Positions 33,564 through 41,772 of a DNA stretch of 64,000 nt are shown piece after piece. Numbering within the stretch: position 1 is the first letter of the stretch; the number at the start of each line of letters is the position of its first letter. This DNA is from a bacterium (GTDB lineage: Bacteria; Cyanobacteriota; Vampirovibrionia; Gastranaerophilales; Gastranaerophilaceae): NCBI GenBank assembly GCA_017942035.1, contig JAGAVG010000057.1, positions 1 through 64,000 on the forward strand. The letters run 5' to 3'. A model generated the notes under the pieces. It was given only the letters and a program-made list of their open reading frames with translations, was not told where the DNA came from and searched no databases. A program made the position numbers and the translations under genes.

Positions 33564-34094
33564 ATGGAAATTAAATTAGAAGATTTGAAAGTTTTATTTA
33601 GTGAAGAACAAATTCAAACGAGAATAAAAGAACTTGCCGGTGAAATGAACGAATTTTACAAAGGGGAAGAAGTTTATGCGATATGCGTATTAAAAGGTGC
33701 TGTTATGTTTGCAGTTGATTTAGTGAAACATCTTGATATGCCTTTAAAAATGGAATTTATAAGACTTTCCAGCTATGCGGGCGGAACAAAAACTACCGGA
33801 AAAGTTAACGCCGTTGACATTTCGCTTCCGGATCTAAATGGCAAAAATGTTCTTGTAATAGAGGACATTGTTGATACTGGCTTGACTGCAAAATTCTTGA
33901 TTGACTTCATTCAGTGTAATTTCAAGACCAAATCCACAAAATTCTGTTCTCTTTTGGATAAAAAAATTACACGAAAAGTTGATGTTGAACCTGACTATTA
34001 CGGATTTGACATTGATGACAAATTTGTTGTCGGCTATGGCCTTGACTATGAAGGCTATTATAGAAATCTGAAATACATAGGTTATGCAGAATAA
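33564..34094 (+). CDS. hpt: Hypoxanthine phosphoribosyltransferase
   Basis: 176-aa purine salvage enzyme making IMP/GMP from bases and PRPP. The PRPP-binding motif VLVIEDIVDTGLT is intact; YAICVLKGAVMFAVDLVKHL, the flexible-loop LSSYAGGTKTTGKVN and VVGYGLDYEGYYRNLKYIGY are typical of bacterial HPRT. Follows tilS in the operon and ends at a strong terminator. Confidence 0.95.
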   Translation: MEIKLEDLKVLFSEEQIQTRIKELAGEMNEFYKGEEVYAICVLKGAVMFAVDLVKHLDMPLKMEFIRLSSYAGGTKTTGKVNAVDISLPDLNGKNVLVIEDIVDTGLTAKFLIDFIQCNFKTKSTKFCSLLDKKITRKVDVEPDYYGFDIDDKFVVGYGLDYEGYYRNLKYIGYAE

Positions 34095-34110
34095 ATTTTA
34101 AACATATATG

Positions 34111-34140
34111 GCCGGACATAAAGATTTGTCCGGCTTTTTG
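34111..34140. terminator. Strong bidirectional terminator after hpt
   Basis: GCCGGACA (34111-34118), 8-base loop, TGTCCGGC (34127-34134), T-run. Also serves the leftward cpaF-like gene weakly. Confidence 0.9.
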
Positions 34141-34145
34141 TATTT

Positions 34146-35465
34146 TTATATTTTTGTAAATCTTGAACGTATTGTTGAAATATCACCAGATACTTGCGGA
34201 ACATTTTCAGCTTTGAGAATTATATTTTCATTTATGTTGTAAATATCTTTGAGCGATTGCGCCGTTGTTTTTGCCGGAGTAACCTCTGTTAATGTTGAAA
34301 TTCGCCATCCGTATTTTTCATTTTTTTCAACTGTTATAATGTAATCAATTGAGTTTAAAAACACTGATTTTGCTAATTTCTCACTATATCCGAAGCCTTG
34401 TAAAAGCCCGATAGCTTTTGTCATAACATTTTCAGCATTTAAAGCCGGCATGGTTATAATATTACCCTTTGAAGTTGCCGCATAATCAAGAATTTGTGCT
34501 ATAAAACTATTATTTTTTATATCGGAAAGGATATATTCGGGAGCTGTTTGAATTATTGCGTTAAAAAGTGTCGCAAAATCACCGGTTTCAGTGATTGATT
34601 TAGTACAATATTTTGAAATTTTTTCATTTTTTGTCATTATTTGCGGAAAATCTTCAATCACTGCAGTTCTTGAAAAATTCAATGCCGCAGTCAAAATATT
34701 ATCGGCAAGGAAGGTTTTTCCTGCTGTATGTGCCCCAGTGATGATTATATTTTTACGTCCCTGAATAATCGTCAGCAATAGCTCTGCAATATCTTTCGGA
34801 ACAAAATTCATGTCAATAAGTTCTCCAAAACCGAGTTTTTGAGGCTGTTTCCTTATCGTTATTGCTTTTCCATCAGAAAATACCGGTTCTTTTATTATCG
34901 TAATCAAAAAATTATCTATCTTACAATTGACGATAGAATCGGCATTTTGATTATCTAAACCTGCATTATGATAAATATTCTTAAGCAGAAAATCAATCTG
35001 GCGGTCATTTAGTTTCAAATCTGCATTTAGGATTTTCCCTGAAATTTCAATCAAAACATTACAGCCATTTACAAGCACCATGGATATATTGTCCTGTTTT
35101 AGCAGGTAATCCAATTTGCCGAATCCGGATATTGATTTGTATAAATCTTGAGTGAAAGTTGTTCTTTCTTCGCTAGAAAATGTGTATTCCGGATAATTTT
35201 TAATCTTGTTATCGAAAAAGTTTTCAACGAGCTCCTGCTGCTTTTCTTTCGAATATTCAAACCACACCGGAATATTTTCAACTTTTTCTAACAGTGAATT
35301 CTGAAATTCAACAAGTAAATTTTTGCAATAATTTACGTTCAAATTATTTGGTGCAAATTTTATCTGCGGCTGAACTGTTTTTTGTTCAGTTACCGGTTCG
35401 TCATATTTTTCGTAAGTCCTGAGTTTTACCAGGTCAAATTTTTTAAATCTGTCACCTACTGCCAA
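34146..35465 (-). CDS. Divergent CpaF/TadA-like secretion ATPase
   Basis: 439 aa with the layout of CpaF ATPases: an N-terminal helical region, SISGFGKLDYLLKQDNISMV (normally G-G-L-LL-D--I-EI-VNG), LVNGCNVLIE, AITIRKQP, and Walker A GAHTAGKT at residues 244-251. The Walker B region reads PEYILSDIKNN where CpaF proteins have RIIVGEVRG, and the His-box reads NIITMPALNAENVMTKA instead of -HANS----AL-RLE. Catalysis may thus be reduced or changed. Downstream partner of the CpaE-like gene (17-bp gap). No other tad genes are nearby. Confidence 0.8.
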   Translation of the reverse strand: MAVGDRFKKFDLVKLRTYEKYDEPVTEQKTVQPQIKFAPNNLNVNYCKNLLVEFQNSLLEKVENIPVWFEYSKEKQQELVENFFDNKIKNYPEYTFSSEERTTFTQDLYKSISGFGKLDYLLKQDNISMVLVNGCNVLIEISGKILNADLKLNDRQIDFLLKNIYHNAGLDNQNADSIVNCKIDNFLITIIKEPVFSDGKAITIRKQPQKLGFGELIDMNFVPKDIAELLLTIIQGRKNIIITGAHTAGKTFLADNILTAALNFSRTAVIEDFPQIMTKNEKISKYCTKSITETGDFATLFNAIIQTAPEYILSDIKNNSFIAQILDYAATSKGNIITMPALNAENVMTKAIGLLQGFGYSEKLAKSVFLNSIDYIITVEKNEKYGWRISTLTEVTPAKTTAQSLKDIYNINENIILKAENVPQVSGDISTIRSRFTKI

Positions 35466-35482
35466 TTGTTATTCTCCATAAA

Positions 35483-36625
35483 TTAAAAATTTTGTTTGTA
35501 TATACTATCTGATATTAATATTGACAAGTCCTTAAAACTTCTTGCAACATTTGATTCTTTGTTAACTTCTGCCGCCGGAACTCCGAGATTGTTTGCTGAC
35601 ATCATTGTGAAATAATTGTTTGGAATTTTCCAGAAGACTTTTTTTCTGAGCAGTTTTTCAACATCCTCAATTTTGATATCATCGGTTTCCATAAACCTGT
35701 TGACAAGAATTTTAACCTTATCATCTTCAAAATCTTCACTGTCGAAAAGTTCCAGACATCTTTGGCAATTTCTTAATGCCGGAATATCCATTGTTGTAAG
35801 TAAAAGTACCATCTCAGAAAGGGAAAGCGCTTTCATTGTTTTCATTCCGAATCCGGAGGTTGTGTCTACAATTATATATGAAAAAGATGTTTTTAACACT
35901 TTAAATAAATTTTCCACATCACTTTCTGATACAAATCCGGCCTGTTTAAAATACGGCGGATCCGCAAGAATATAAAGGCTTGTATCTTTATATTTATCAA
36001 GAGTGTTAAGCAAAAAATCCTTATTGAGGGTATCAGTATTTTTGAGCATATAAGAAAGATTATAAGTTGGTTTTAAGTCCCAAAAAGTTGTGACATCACC
36101 CAACTGAAAATTCAAATCTACAAGCGCAACATTTTCTTTTGTATTTTTAGCAAGTTCAAGCGCAAGATTCATTGCTATTGAAGTTTTTCCGACACCGCCT
36201 TTATTTGAAAAAACTGAAATCGTTTTACATTTGTCACTTTTTACTTTTTTACCGTCAAAAGCATTTTTTATATCTTCAAGAGTTTTTAGGAATTTTTCTT
36301 TTATGAGAGGTAATCTTAAAATCTCTGCGGCTCCCTCTCTCATTGCCTTAATAACAGTTTCCGCCGAATAATTCTCTGTCAGCGCAATAACTTTACATTC
36401 AGGATTTTTTTCAACAGTTTTTTTAATAAAATCAATTGCAAAATCCTCATTTTCACTGATATCAATAATTAAAACAGAATTTTTTAATTCCGAAACAGCT
36501 AAAAAGGCCTTTTCAAAATCATCAGTTGATGCAAGAAAATTAAAACTTTTATTTTCTTCAATAAAAAGTTTTAAAAGATTTTGCGAACTTTCATCTTTAG
36601 TTAAAATTAAAACCGGAATATTCAT
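35483..36625 (-). CDS. CpaE-like ATPase (receiver-like N-terminus, MinD/ParA C-terminus)
   Basis: 380 aa. Residues 1-120 look like a degenerate receiver domain (LILTKDESSQNLLKLFIEEN, VLIIDISENEDFAIDFI), followed by a deviant Walker A NKGGVGKT at 141-148 and the MinD/ParA pattern ALVDLNFQLGDVTTFWDLKP and YIIVDTTSGFG. That is the domain order of CpaE, which positions Tad pilus machinery. It forms a two-gene unit with the CpaF-like ATPase. Probably anchors a pilus or secretion complex; the other components must lie elsewhere. Confidence 0.85.
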   Translation of the reverse strand: MNIPVLILTKDESSQNLLKLFIEENKSFNFLASTDDFEKAFLAVSELKNSVLIIDISENEDFAIDFIKKTVEKNPECKVIALTENYSAETVIKAMREGAAEILRLPLIKEKFLKTLEDIKNAFDGKKVKSDKCKTISVFSNKGGVGKTSIAMNLALELAKNTKENVALVDLNFQLGDVTTFWDLKPTYNLSYMLKNTDTLNKDFLLNTLDKYKDTSLYILADPPYFKQAGFVSESDVENLFKVLKTSFSYIIVDTTSGFGMKTMKALSLSEMVLLLTTMDIPALRNCQRCLELFDSEDFEDDKVKILVNRFMETDDIKIEDVEKLLRKKVFWKIPNNYFTMMSANNLGVPAAEVNKESNVARSFKDLSILISDSIYKQNF

Positions 36626-36697
36626 AGGTTCATAGTAACATAATTTTCAGATTAATACAACGAAGATTTGAAAAGATTGTGAATTTTATAAAACTAC

Positions 36698-36725
36698 TTG
36701 CATTTTATAAGTGTTTTGCTAGAAT
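36698..36725 (+). promoter_or_regulatory. Promoter of the 227-aa secreted protein gene
   Basis: TTGCAT (36698-36703), 16-base spacer, TAGAAT (36720-36725), then an AGAGGGGGG ribosome binding site before ATG 36750. Confidence 0.6.
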
Positions 36726-36749
36726 TAATGTAAACAGAGGGGGGATTTT

Positions 36750-37433
36750 ATGAACTTAAAATTTTTAACTTTTATATTTGCAATGTTATTGTGTGTTCAA
36801 TCGGTATTTGCGGCACCATTTAGTGCAAAAGCTAAGACAAAAAGAATTCCTGCCGGAACGAAATTTTCACTTCAGATGATTTCTCCGGTGTCAACTACGA
36901 ATTCACAGGGGCAGGATTTTTCGGCAATTCTTATAACCGATCAAACCGCAGACAGCGACGTAATTTTACCAATGGGATCTCTTGTAAGAGGAAATATCAA
37001 AATGATTAAACCGGCAAGAAGATTCTCGCGCGGTGCAGTGTTATATTTAGATTTTGACCATATTGTTACACCAAACGGCCGTCAGCTGCCTCTGGCACTT
37101 TCAATGGCCGCAAGAGCTGATATGTCAGTTGATGGCGGGTTGGTTAATAATGCATCATACAAAGATGCAATTGTTGAAAACTGGGATAAAACAAAAGATA
37201 TTACAACTGGTGCGACTGAATGGGGAAATGACATAGCAGAAGATTTTGCTGGCGGATATTTTAGAATTCTCACAGTACCTATAGCTGCAATCGGCGGAGG
37301 TTTGGCCGGCGGAGCGTATTACTTAGGCGACGGAGTTGCCGATATGTTCAGAAAAGGCAAAGAATATTATTTGCAAAAAGGGCAAGTGCTGGAAGTTATT
37401 TTAACTCAGCCGATAGATGTTCCGGTATTGTAA
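36750..37433 (+). CDS. Secreted protein with VirB10/TrbI-like beta motif, function unknown
   Basis: 227 aa with a clear signal peptide (LTFIFAMLLCVQSVFA, cleaved near residue 21). IPAGTKFSLQMISPVSTTNS, then VILPMGSLVRGNIKMIKPAR, and the end KGQVLEVILTQPIDVPVL follow the same plan as the C-terminal half of the protein at 50972 (IAPRGSMVYGNVVSAKAAG and GTVIKLKLLNPLNVPAYY). A glycine-rich hydrophobic patch lies near residues 180-205. Both look like periplasmic beta domains, somewhat like VirB10/TrbI C-domains. Own promoter and terminator. Confidence 0.7.
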   Translation: MNLKFLTFIFAMLLCVQSVFAAPFSAKAKTKRIPAGTKFSLQMISPVSTTNSQGQDFSAILITDQTADSDVILPMGSLVRGNIKMIKPARRFSRGAVLYLDFDHIVTPNGRQLPLALSMAARADMSVDGGLVNNASYKDAIVENWDKTKDITTGATEWGNDIAEDFAGGYFRILTVPIAAIGGGLAGGAYYLGDGVADMFRKGKEYYLQKGQVLEVILTQPIDVPVL

Positions 37434-37460
37434 TATTTTAAATAGATTTTTATGAGAAAA

Positions 37461-37490
37461 ATATCGCGTATTTTGCGCGGTATTTTTTTA
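37461..37490 (+). terminator. Intrinsic terminator
   Basis: AATATCGCG-tatttt-GCGCGGTATT then a T-run (one G-T pair). Confidence 0.75.
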
Positions 37491-37554
37491 TCCTGTTGGC
37501 GGATGAAATCTTCTTTTTTGTTTTTAAAATATTTATAAAAAGAGGGTTTACGCT

Positions 37555-38136
37555 ATGTTTAGATTTTTTACTGTTTTTATGCTGTTGTTATTTAGTAATA
37601 TTGCTTTTGCGGCCGATAAAACATTGCCGAGGGATATTACAAGACTTGAAGATACATTTTTTAATCAGCAGTTCAAAGACGAATCTCAGCCCGACAGGTT
37701 AGATCGTCTTGAATACCGCGCATTTGGAGCCTTACAGCAAGGCTCTGATGAAGAACGTGTAAAAAAATTAAAAAGCGCGGCACTGAATTATCGCTCTAAA
37801 AGAGTTCAAGACTTGGAACAAGAATTTTATCCGTATTACAACCAGCCGACAATTACCACAACAAGCGGATGGAAGGGAGTTTTCGGCAACTTAAATAACT
37901 ATTTTAACGGCGGAGTTCCGACAGGTATGAGTCCGCAGATTTATTATCCTCCTAATGTTCTTCCCCAGCATTACCATCCAAACAGCTACTATAGAAATTC
38001 AAACACTTTTTATAACAATCGTCCGCGCAGTATTTTTAATAACGGTTACAGCCGCTATGTTAAAAACAACAGAGGCGAGTGGGCCTATGATAACATTAAC
38101 ACCGGAAGTTCAACAGGTATAACTATTTTGGATTAA
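37555..38136 (+). CDS. Secreted protein with one LExxxFG/RLxRLE repeat
   Basis: 193 aa with signal peptide FRFFTVFMLLLFSNIAFA. Residues 29-75 hold the pattern RLEDTFFNQQFKDESQPDRL, then DRLEYRAFGALQQGSDEERVKKL, matching a repeat I associate with secreted proteins of Vampirovibrionia and cyanobacteria (LE---FG------R--RLE---FG----G----R---L). The rest is rich in N, Y and P and is probably unstructured. Function unknown; likely periplasmic or surface-exposed. AGAGGG lies upstream of the start. Confidence 0.7.
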   Translation: MFRFFTVFMLLLFSNIAFAADKTLPRDITRLEDTFFNQQFKDESQPDRLDRLEYRAFGALQQGSDEERVKKLKSAALNYRSKRVQDLEQEFYPYYNQPTITTTSGWKGVFGNLNNYFNGGVPTGMSPQIYYPPNVLPQHYHPNSYYRNSNTFYNNRPRSIFNNGYSRYVKNNRGEWAYDNINTGSSTGITILD

Positions 38137-38245
38137 TATTTTGACTTTTTGGTTTTCTTCATTAAATTAATATCATACATTTAGATGTTTATTATTCTTT
38201 AACAATAGAGGATAATTACAGCTAAGAAAGTGTAGATTGATAGTA

Positions 38246-38749
38246 ATGCCTTTTCGTTACAGATTACAAAAAGTCCTTGATTTCAGAGTCCGAAAAAAAG
38301 AAGAGCAGCTTATGGTTGTCCAGAAAGCTCAGCAGAAGCTTTTAGAGGCCGAAGAAAGGAAAAGGAAAAACGAAGAGGAAATCACACAAACCAAACTAAA
38401 TATGCGTCAGGCCGATCCCATGATGTTTGAGACTTATGACAAATATCTCCAGCATCTCTGGGAAAAAGCAGAAGTTCTTGAACAGGAACGCAAAGAGGCT
38501 GAAATTCAGCTTGATATTGAAAAAAAGAAGCTGACTCAATGTGAACAGGCCGTAAAAGTTCTTGAAAAACACAAAGAAAAGAACAAAGAAGCTTATCTTG
38601 CAGAAGAAAAGGCCGCAGAACTAAAAAGTTTTTCCGAATTAGGCGTAACAAGATTTTTCAAACAGTCTCTAGAACGTCAAGAGGAAGAAGAACAAGATAT
38701 AATGAAACAACTGGAATTAATCGACAAGTTGGAGGTTAAAAACAAATGA
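38246..38749 (+). CDS. fliJ: Flagellar export protein FliJ
   Basis: 167 aa from the ATG at 38246; the sequence begins MPFRYRLQKVLDFRVRKKEE, the classic FliJ start, and is one long coiled coil rich in K, E and Q. FliJ links the FliI ATPase ring to the FlhA export gate. Its last 4 bases overlap the start of the fliK-like gene (ATGA). The three-gene flagellar unit suggests a flagellated or formerly flagellated strain. Other flagellar genes are not in the window. Confidence 0.85.
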   Translation: MPFRYRLQKVLDFRVRKKEEQLMVVQKAQQKLLEAEERKRKNEEEITQTKLNMRQADPMMFETYDKYLQHLWEKAEVLEQERKEAEIQLDIEKKKLTQCEQAVKVLEKHKEKNKEAYLAEEKAAELKSFSELGVTRFFKQSLERQEEEEQDIMKQLELIDKLEVKNK

Positions 38750-39669
38750 ATGTAGATACAAATTCAGCAACTGTAACAGCCGCAAGCAGCGCATCAAGTT
38801 CTGTAAAAACTTCATCCGCTCAGGTTAATAATGATGCAAAAACAGATAACGAATTTTCTAAAGAGTTGGAAAAAGCATCTTCCGGCGATACAAAAGCTGA
38901 AACTAATGCTAAAAACTCATCTGAAACTAAAAATGAAGAGGTATCTTCTAAAGAAACTTCCAATAGCGAAGATAAAAACAATTCCGACGGAATTTCAAAT
39001 GAACATAATGTTAATAGTACGAATGAAAATATTGTGTTGAACGTTAATCAAGAATATTTACAAGGTATGATAGATGTATCATCTAAATTTCATGACGTAA
39101 GTAATTCTCAAGACTTAAAAATATTAAATTCATCGGATATTTTAGCTCAAAACATTCAGGCTCTTGTAAATACAAAAGATCAAATTGCCGCCCAGACTTT
39201 AAAAAGTTCTGTTCCGTCATCTCTTGATTACAGCACAATTCAAATGTCAGATGATGATGCGGTATTCTTTGCTGATTTGGTTCAAAACACCGATATGACA
39301 ATGCAGACAATTGCCTCTCAAATCCAAAACGATATTGCAAATAAAGTTGAGGGTATCGAACAGAAAGTTAAAGTTTCATCAGTACTAATGAACGCAATCC
39401 ATGAGGGTATGAAAACAAATCAACCTTTCAGAATTGATTTTGATAAAGATGTTTCCGTTATATTAAGAATTGACCGCGACGGAAGCATAAGCGCAAACTT
39501 CATTCCGGGAGATAAAGCCGTTGAACAATATTTGAAAAATAATATCGGATTTTTGAAACAGCGGTTTGATGACGAAAATCTCTCATACAAAGATTTGTCC
39601 TACAGTCAATCGCGCAATCAAAACCGCGAAAGAAATAATCAAGAACGCAAAGATAAGGAGAAAGACTAA
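38746..39669 (+). CDS. FliK-like hook-length control protein
   Basis: 307 aa. The N-terminal ~110 residues are S/N/K/E-rich and disordered, as in FliK rulers. The C-terminal region (about 210-285) reads VLMNAIHEGMKTNQPFRIDF, then VSVILRIDRDGSISANFIPG and a helix, resembling the FliK C-terminal switch domain where -P--LG-V-V-------V-F-- is usual; the match is loose. The tail is basic and unstructured. Position between fliJ and a hook/rod gene is the strongest argument. Confidence 0.65.
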   Translation: MNVDTNSATVTAASSASSSVKTSSAQVNNDAKTDNEFSKELEKASSGDTKAETNAKNSSETKNEEVSSKETSNSEDKNNSDGISNEHNVNSTNENIVLNVNQEYLQGMIDVSSKFHDVSNSQDLKILNSSDILAQNIQALVNTKDQIAAQTLKSSVPSSLDYSTIQMSDDDAVFFADLVQNTDMTMQTIASQIQNDIANKVEGIEQKVKVSSVLMNAIHEGMKTNQPFRIDFDKDVSVILRIDRDGSISANFIPGDKAVEQYLKNNIGFLKQRFDDENLSYKDLSYSQSRNQNRERNNQERKDKEKD

Positions 39670-40505
39670 TGAATGATACATTTATTACTGCTCTGAATAC
39701 TCAAAAAGCAACTCAGAACTGGATGGATGTCATTGCTGATAACATGACAAATGTTTATACGCCCGGTTTCAGAGAAAAACAAGTTACGTTCAGAACTTTT
39801 CTCGGCGGTGCGATTTCTGACGACTATGAAAAAAAGGTAGGACAAGGTAAATCAACACCCGGTACTGCTAATTCAAACCTGTTTTTGGAAGGAAAAGGGT
39901 TCTTTTTAACCAAAAGGGCAGACGGGAAAAGCATTTATACACGTTTAGGCGATTTTATTTTTGATAATGAAGGTGTTTACAAAGATAAAAACGGTAACAC
40001 AGTTCAAGGTTATATCCTGAATGACAAGGGTGAAATCATGCAGGGTACAAAGGCAATTACATCAGATTTGTATCAAGAAACGGCAATGAAAGGCGGCGCA
40101 CTTGATGTTCCTACAACAAATATTAAACTTTGGATTGACCCTAATAACGGAAAATATTTAGGCAAATACGATGATTACGAAATCAAAGGCGACGGAACAA
40201 TTTACGGCAAAGCAGATAACGGTAAAAAATCCGTTCCTTTATATAGAATCACAACAAGAAATTTCCACAATGCCGCTGCATTGTATGAGATTAAAGAAGG
40301 ACAATTTATAGAAACGGCCGAATCGGGAAAACCTCTTTTGGGCTGCGGCGAAATTCGTTCAGGCTTGTTGGAATTATCTAACGCAGATTTTAAAGGTAAT
40401 ATCTCTTACTTCCAGATGGCGAAATTACAGCTCGAAGTTACAAATAAATTGATTTCAACAAATAAAGAACTTTTGCAAAACGCAATGCAGCTTGTTGGAT
40501 CATAA
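39669..40505 (+). CDS. Flagellar hook-basal body protein (FlgE/FlgF/FlgG family)
   Basis: 278 aa. The N-terminus NDTFITALNTQKATQNWMDV and IADNMTNVYTPGFRE matches the rod/hook N-terminal motif (-A---NMANVNTPGFK), and LFLEGKGFFLTKRADGKSIY then TRLGDF matches the GDGFF-V----G---YTR-G-F block. The C-terminal helix (ISYFQMAKLQLEVTNKLIST) completes the coiled rod domain. Size fits FlgF/FlgG rather than full-length FlgE. Start codon overlaps the fliK-like stop by 1 base. Assembles outside the inner membrane after export without cleavage. Confidence 0.88.
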   Translation: MNDTFITALNTQKATQNWMDVIADNMTNVYTPGFREKQVTFRTFLGGAISDDYEKKVGQGKSTPGTANSNLFLEGKGFFLTKRADGKSIYTRLGDFIFDNEGVYKDKNGNTVQGYILNDKGEIMQGTKAITSDLYQETAMKGGALDVPTTNIKLWIDPNNGKYLGKYDDYEIKGDGTIYGKADNGKKSVPLYRITTRNFHNAAALYEIKEGQFIETAESGKPLLGCGEIRSGLLELSNADFKGNISYFQMAKLQLEVTNKLISTNKELLQNAMQLVGS

Positions 40506-40518
40506 TAAAATTATTTAC

Positions 40519-40562
40519 GTCATTGCTAGGCCAAACGAAGTGAGGATACTGCAATCTCGTCA
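40519..40562 (+). repeat. Degenerate dispersed intergenic repeat
   Basis: CGTCATTGCTAGGCCAAACG followed by AAGTGAGGATACTGCAATCTCGTC; a decayed copy of the GTCATTGCGAGCGAAGCG-type repeat also seen at 19213 and 41682. Confidence 0.45.
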
Positions 40563-40601
40563 AAAATTTATGTATTTCATAATAACAATAACTCCATTTT
40601 T

Positions 40602-40630
40602 AAAGGAACAGAAATGTTCCTTTTTATTTT
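40602..40630 (+). terminator. Intrinsic terminator of the flagellar unit
   Basis: AAAGGAACA-GAAA-TGTTCCTTTTTATTTT. Confidence 0.85.
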
Positions 40631-40664
40631 GCGAAGCCGAATGTTATAAATCCTGGAGAGGGCT

Positions 40665-41372
40665 TTACCAAGGATAATCATCTTTGATTTCCCAGCCGTC
40701 CATCATGATTTTGTATCCGCATAAAACACCTTGTTTACCCCTTATACAAGCATGGGCATGAGTTTTTAGTTCTTCTTGACTTAATCCTTGTCCAAAAAAG
40801 TAAAATCCTGCTTGCGAAATATTATGCACGTAATCCTGATATGGCCCAGCCGTCAGTGTCATTAAAAAGCAATCTTTTCCGTATGTGTTTGGCGCCTTAA
40901 CACCGTTCAAATCCGGATAAAGGTGTATGTGATAATTATCTTGTTTTATAATAGCAATAAATGTGCCATCCGACAAAACAACTCTAGGAAGGCTTAACAC
41001 GTTTATATCAGAACCACCGCCATACATATAACGAATTGTATTAGTTGAATTCCAGCAGCCTGATTCATTTGGCGCACAATATTTTATAACAGATAGTTTT
41101 TTAGAAAGATATTTGTCAAAAAAATCCTTTGTATTTAATGTCCAATCCCAATCCCGAATGTCACCGTATTCGACTTTAGATAGCTCAATTGATTGAGATA
41201 GAGCAGAATAAACCTTTTTTAATTTTGTTACCGTAACCTGCTTTTGATACTTAGTAATCACTGCCGGCATCGTCATCGCCGCAACAACCCCGATTATTCC
41301 GAGGGTGATTAGAACCTCTGCCAATGTAAACGCAGCCTTGCTCCTTACCCTCTGTTCTTTTGATATATTCAT
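40665..41372 (-). CDS. Type IV pilin-like / type II secretion pseudopilin
   Basis: 235 aa; start set at the second methionine (MNISKEQ) because GGAGG lies 9 bases before it. The prepilin motif FTLAEVLITLGIIGVVAA with the +5 glutamate follows a short basic leader, so a prepilin peptidase would cleave before the phenylalanine. The C-terminal part has paired cysteines (CAPNESGCW and CIRGKQGVLCG) and a Gly/Trp-rich globular domain. Gut Gastranaerophilales genomes carry many such proteins of varied C-terminus. Extracellular or periplasmic filament subunit; partner system not in the window except the cpaE/cpaF-like pair. Confidence 0.85.
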   Translation of the reverse strand: MNISKEQRVRSKAAFTLAEVLITLGIIGVVAAMTMPAVITKYQKQVTVTKLKKVYSALSQSIELSKVEYGDIRDWDWTLNTKDFFDKYLSKKLSVIKYCAPNESGCWNSTNTIRYMYGGGSDINVLSLPRVVLSDGTFIAIIKQDNYHIHLYPDLNGVKAPNTYGKDCFLMTLTAGPYQDYVHNISQAGFYFFGQGLSQEELKTHAHACIRGKQGVLCGYKIMMDGWEIKDDYPW

Positions 41373-41387
41373 CCTTTTGACCTCCAT

Positions 41388-41714
41388 ATTTTCTTAAATT
41401 ATCCTTTAAATTCATGCACCATAATTTATATTTTGGTGCATGTGGGCCTGAAATCCACTAAAACATACCTTCTTAAAATTCAAAAAATTATCAATAAACG
41501 ACAAACAACCACTTGAAATGTGTCTGAAAATATTGTATAATAAGGCTATAAAAAACTCGCACCAAAATATAAAATTTGGTGTATTTTTTTGCGTAAAAAT
41601 TTTGTCATTATATCAAAATGAAGTTAACCCCTCCCCCTAACCCGTCTTGAAATTGCTCCACAAGGGGCGAGGTAATGCACTATTGCCGCGCTTCGCTCGC
41701 AATGACGCATAAAA
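41388..41714. repeat. Intergenic region with hairpins and dispersed repeats
   Basis: No gene. It holds an ATGCACCA/TGGTGCAT hairpin (41414-41421, 41434-41441), the 26-nt repeat shared with 22111 (41563-41588), and a TTGCCGCGCTTCGCTCGCAA-type repeat (41682-41706). Confidence 0.6.
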
Positions 41715-41757
41715 AATAAGGTGCAATAAATTGCACCTTATTGATTTTTTTATAAAA
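41711..41757. terminator. Bidirectional terminator
   Basis: AATAAGGTGCAAT-AA-ATTGCACCTTATT (41715-41742) with T-runs on both strands; ends the leftward VGFTG gene. Confidence 0.85.
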
Positions 41758-41772
41758 TTTAGTAAAAAACTA

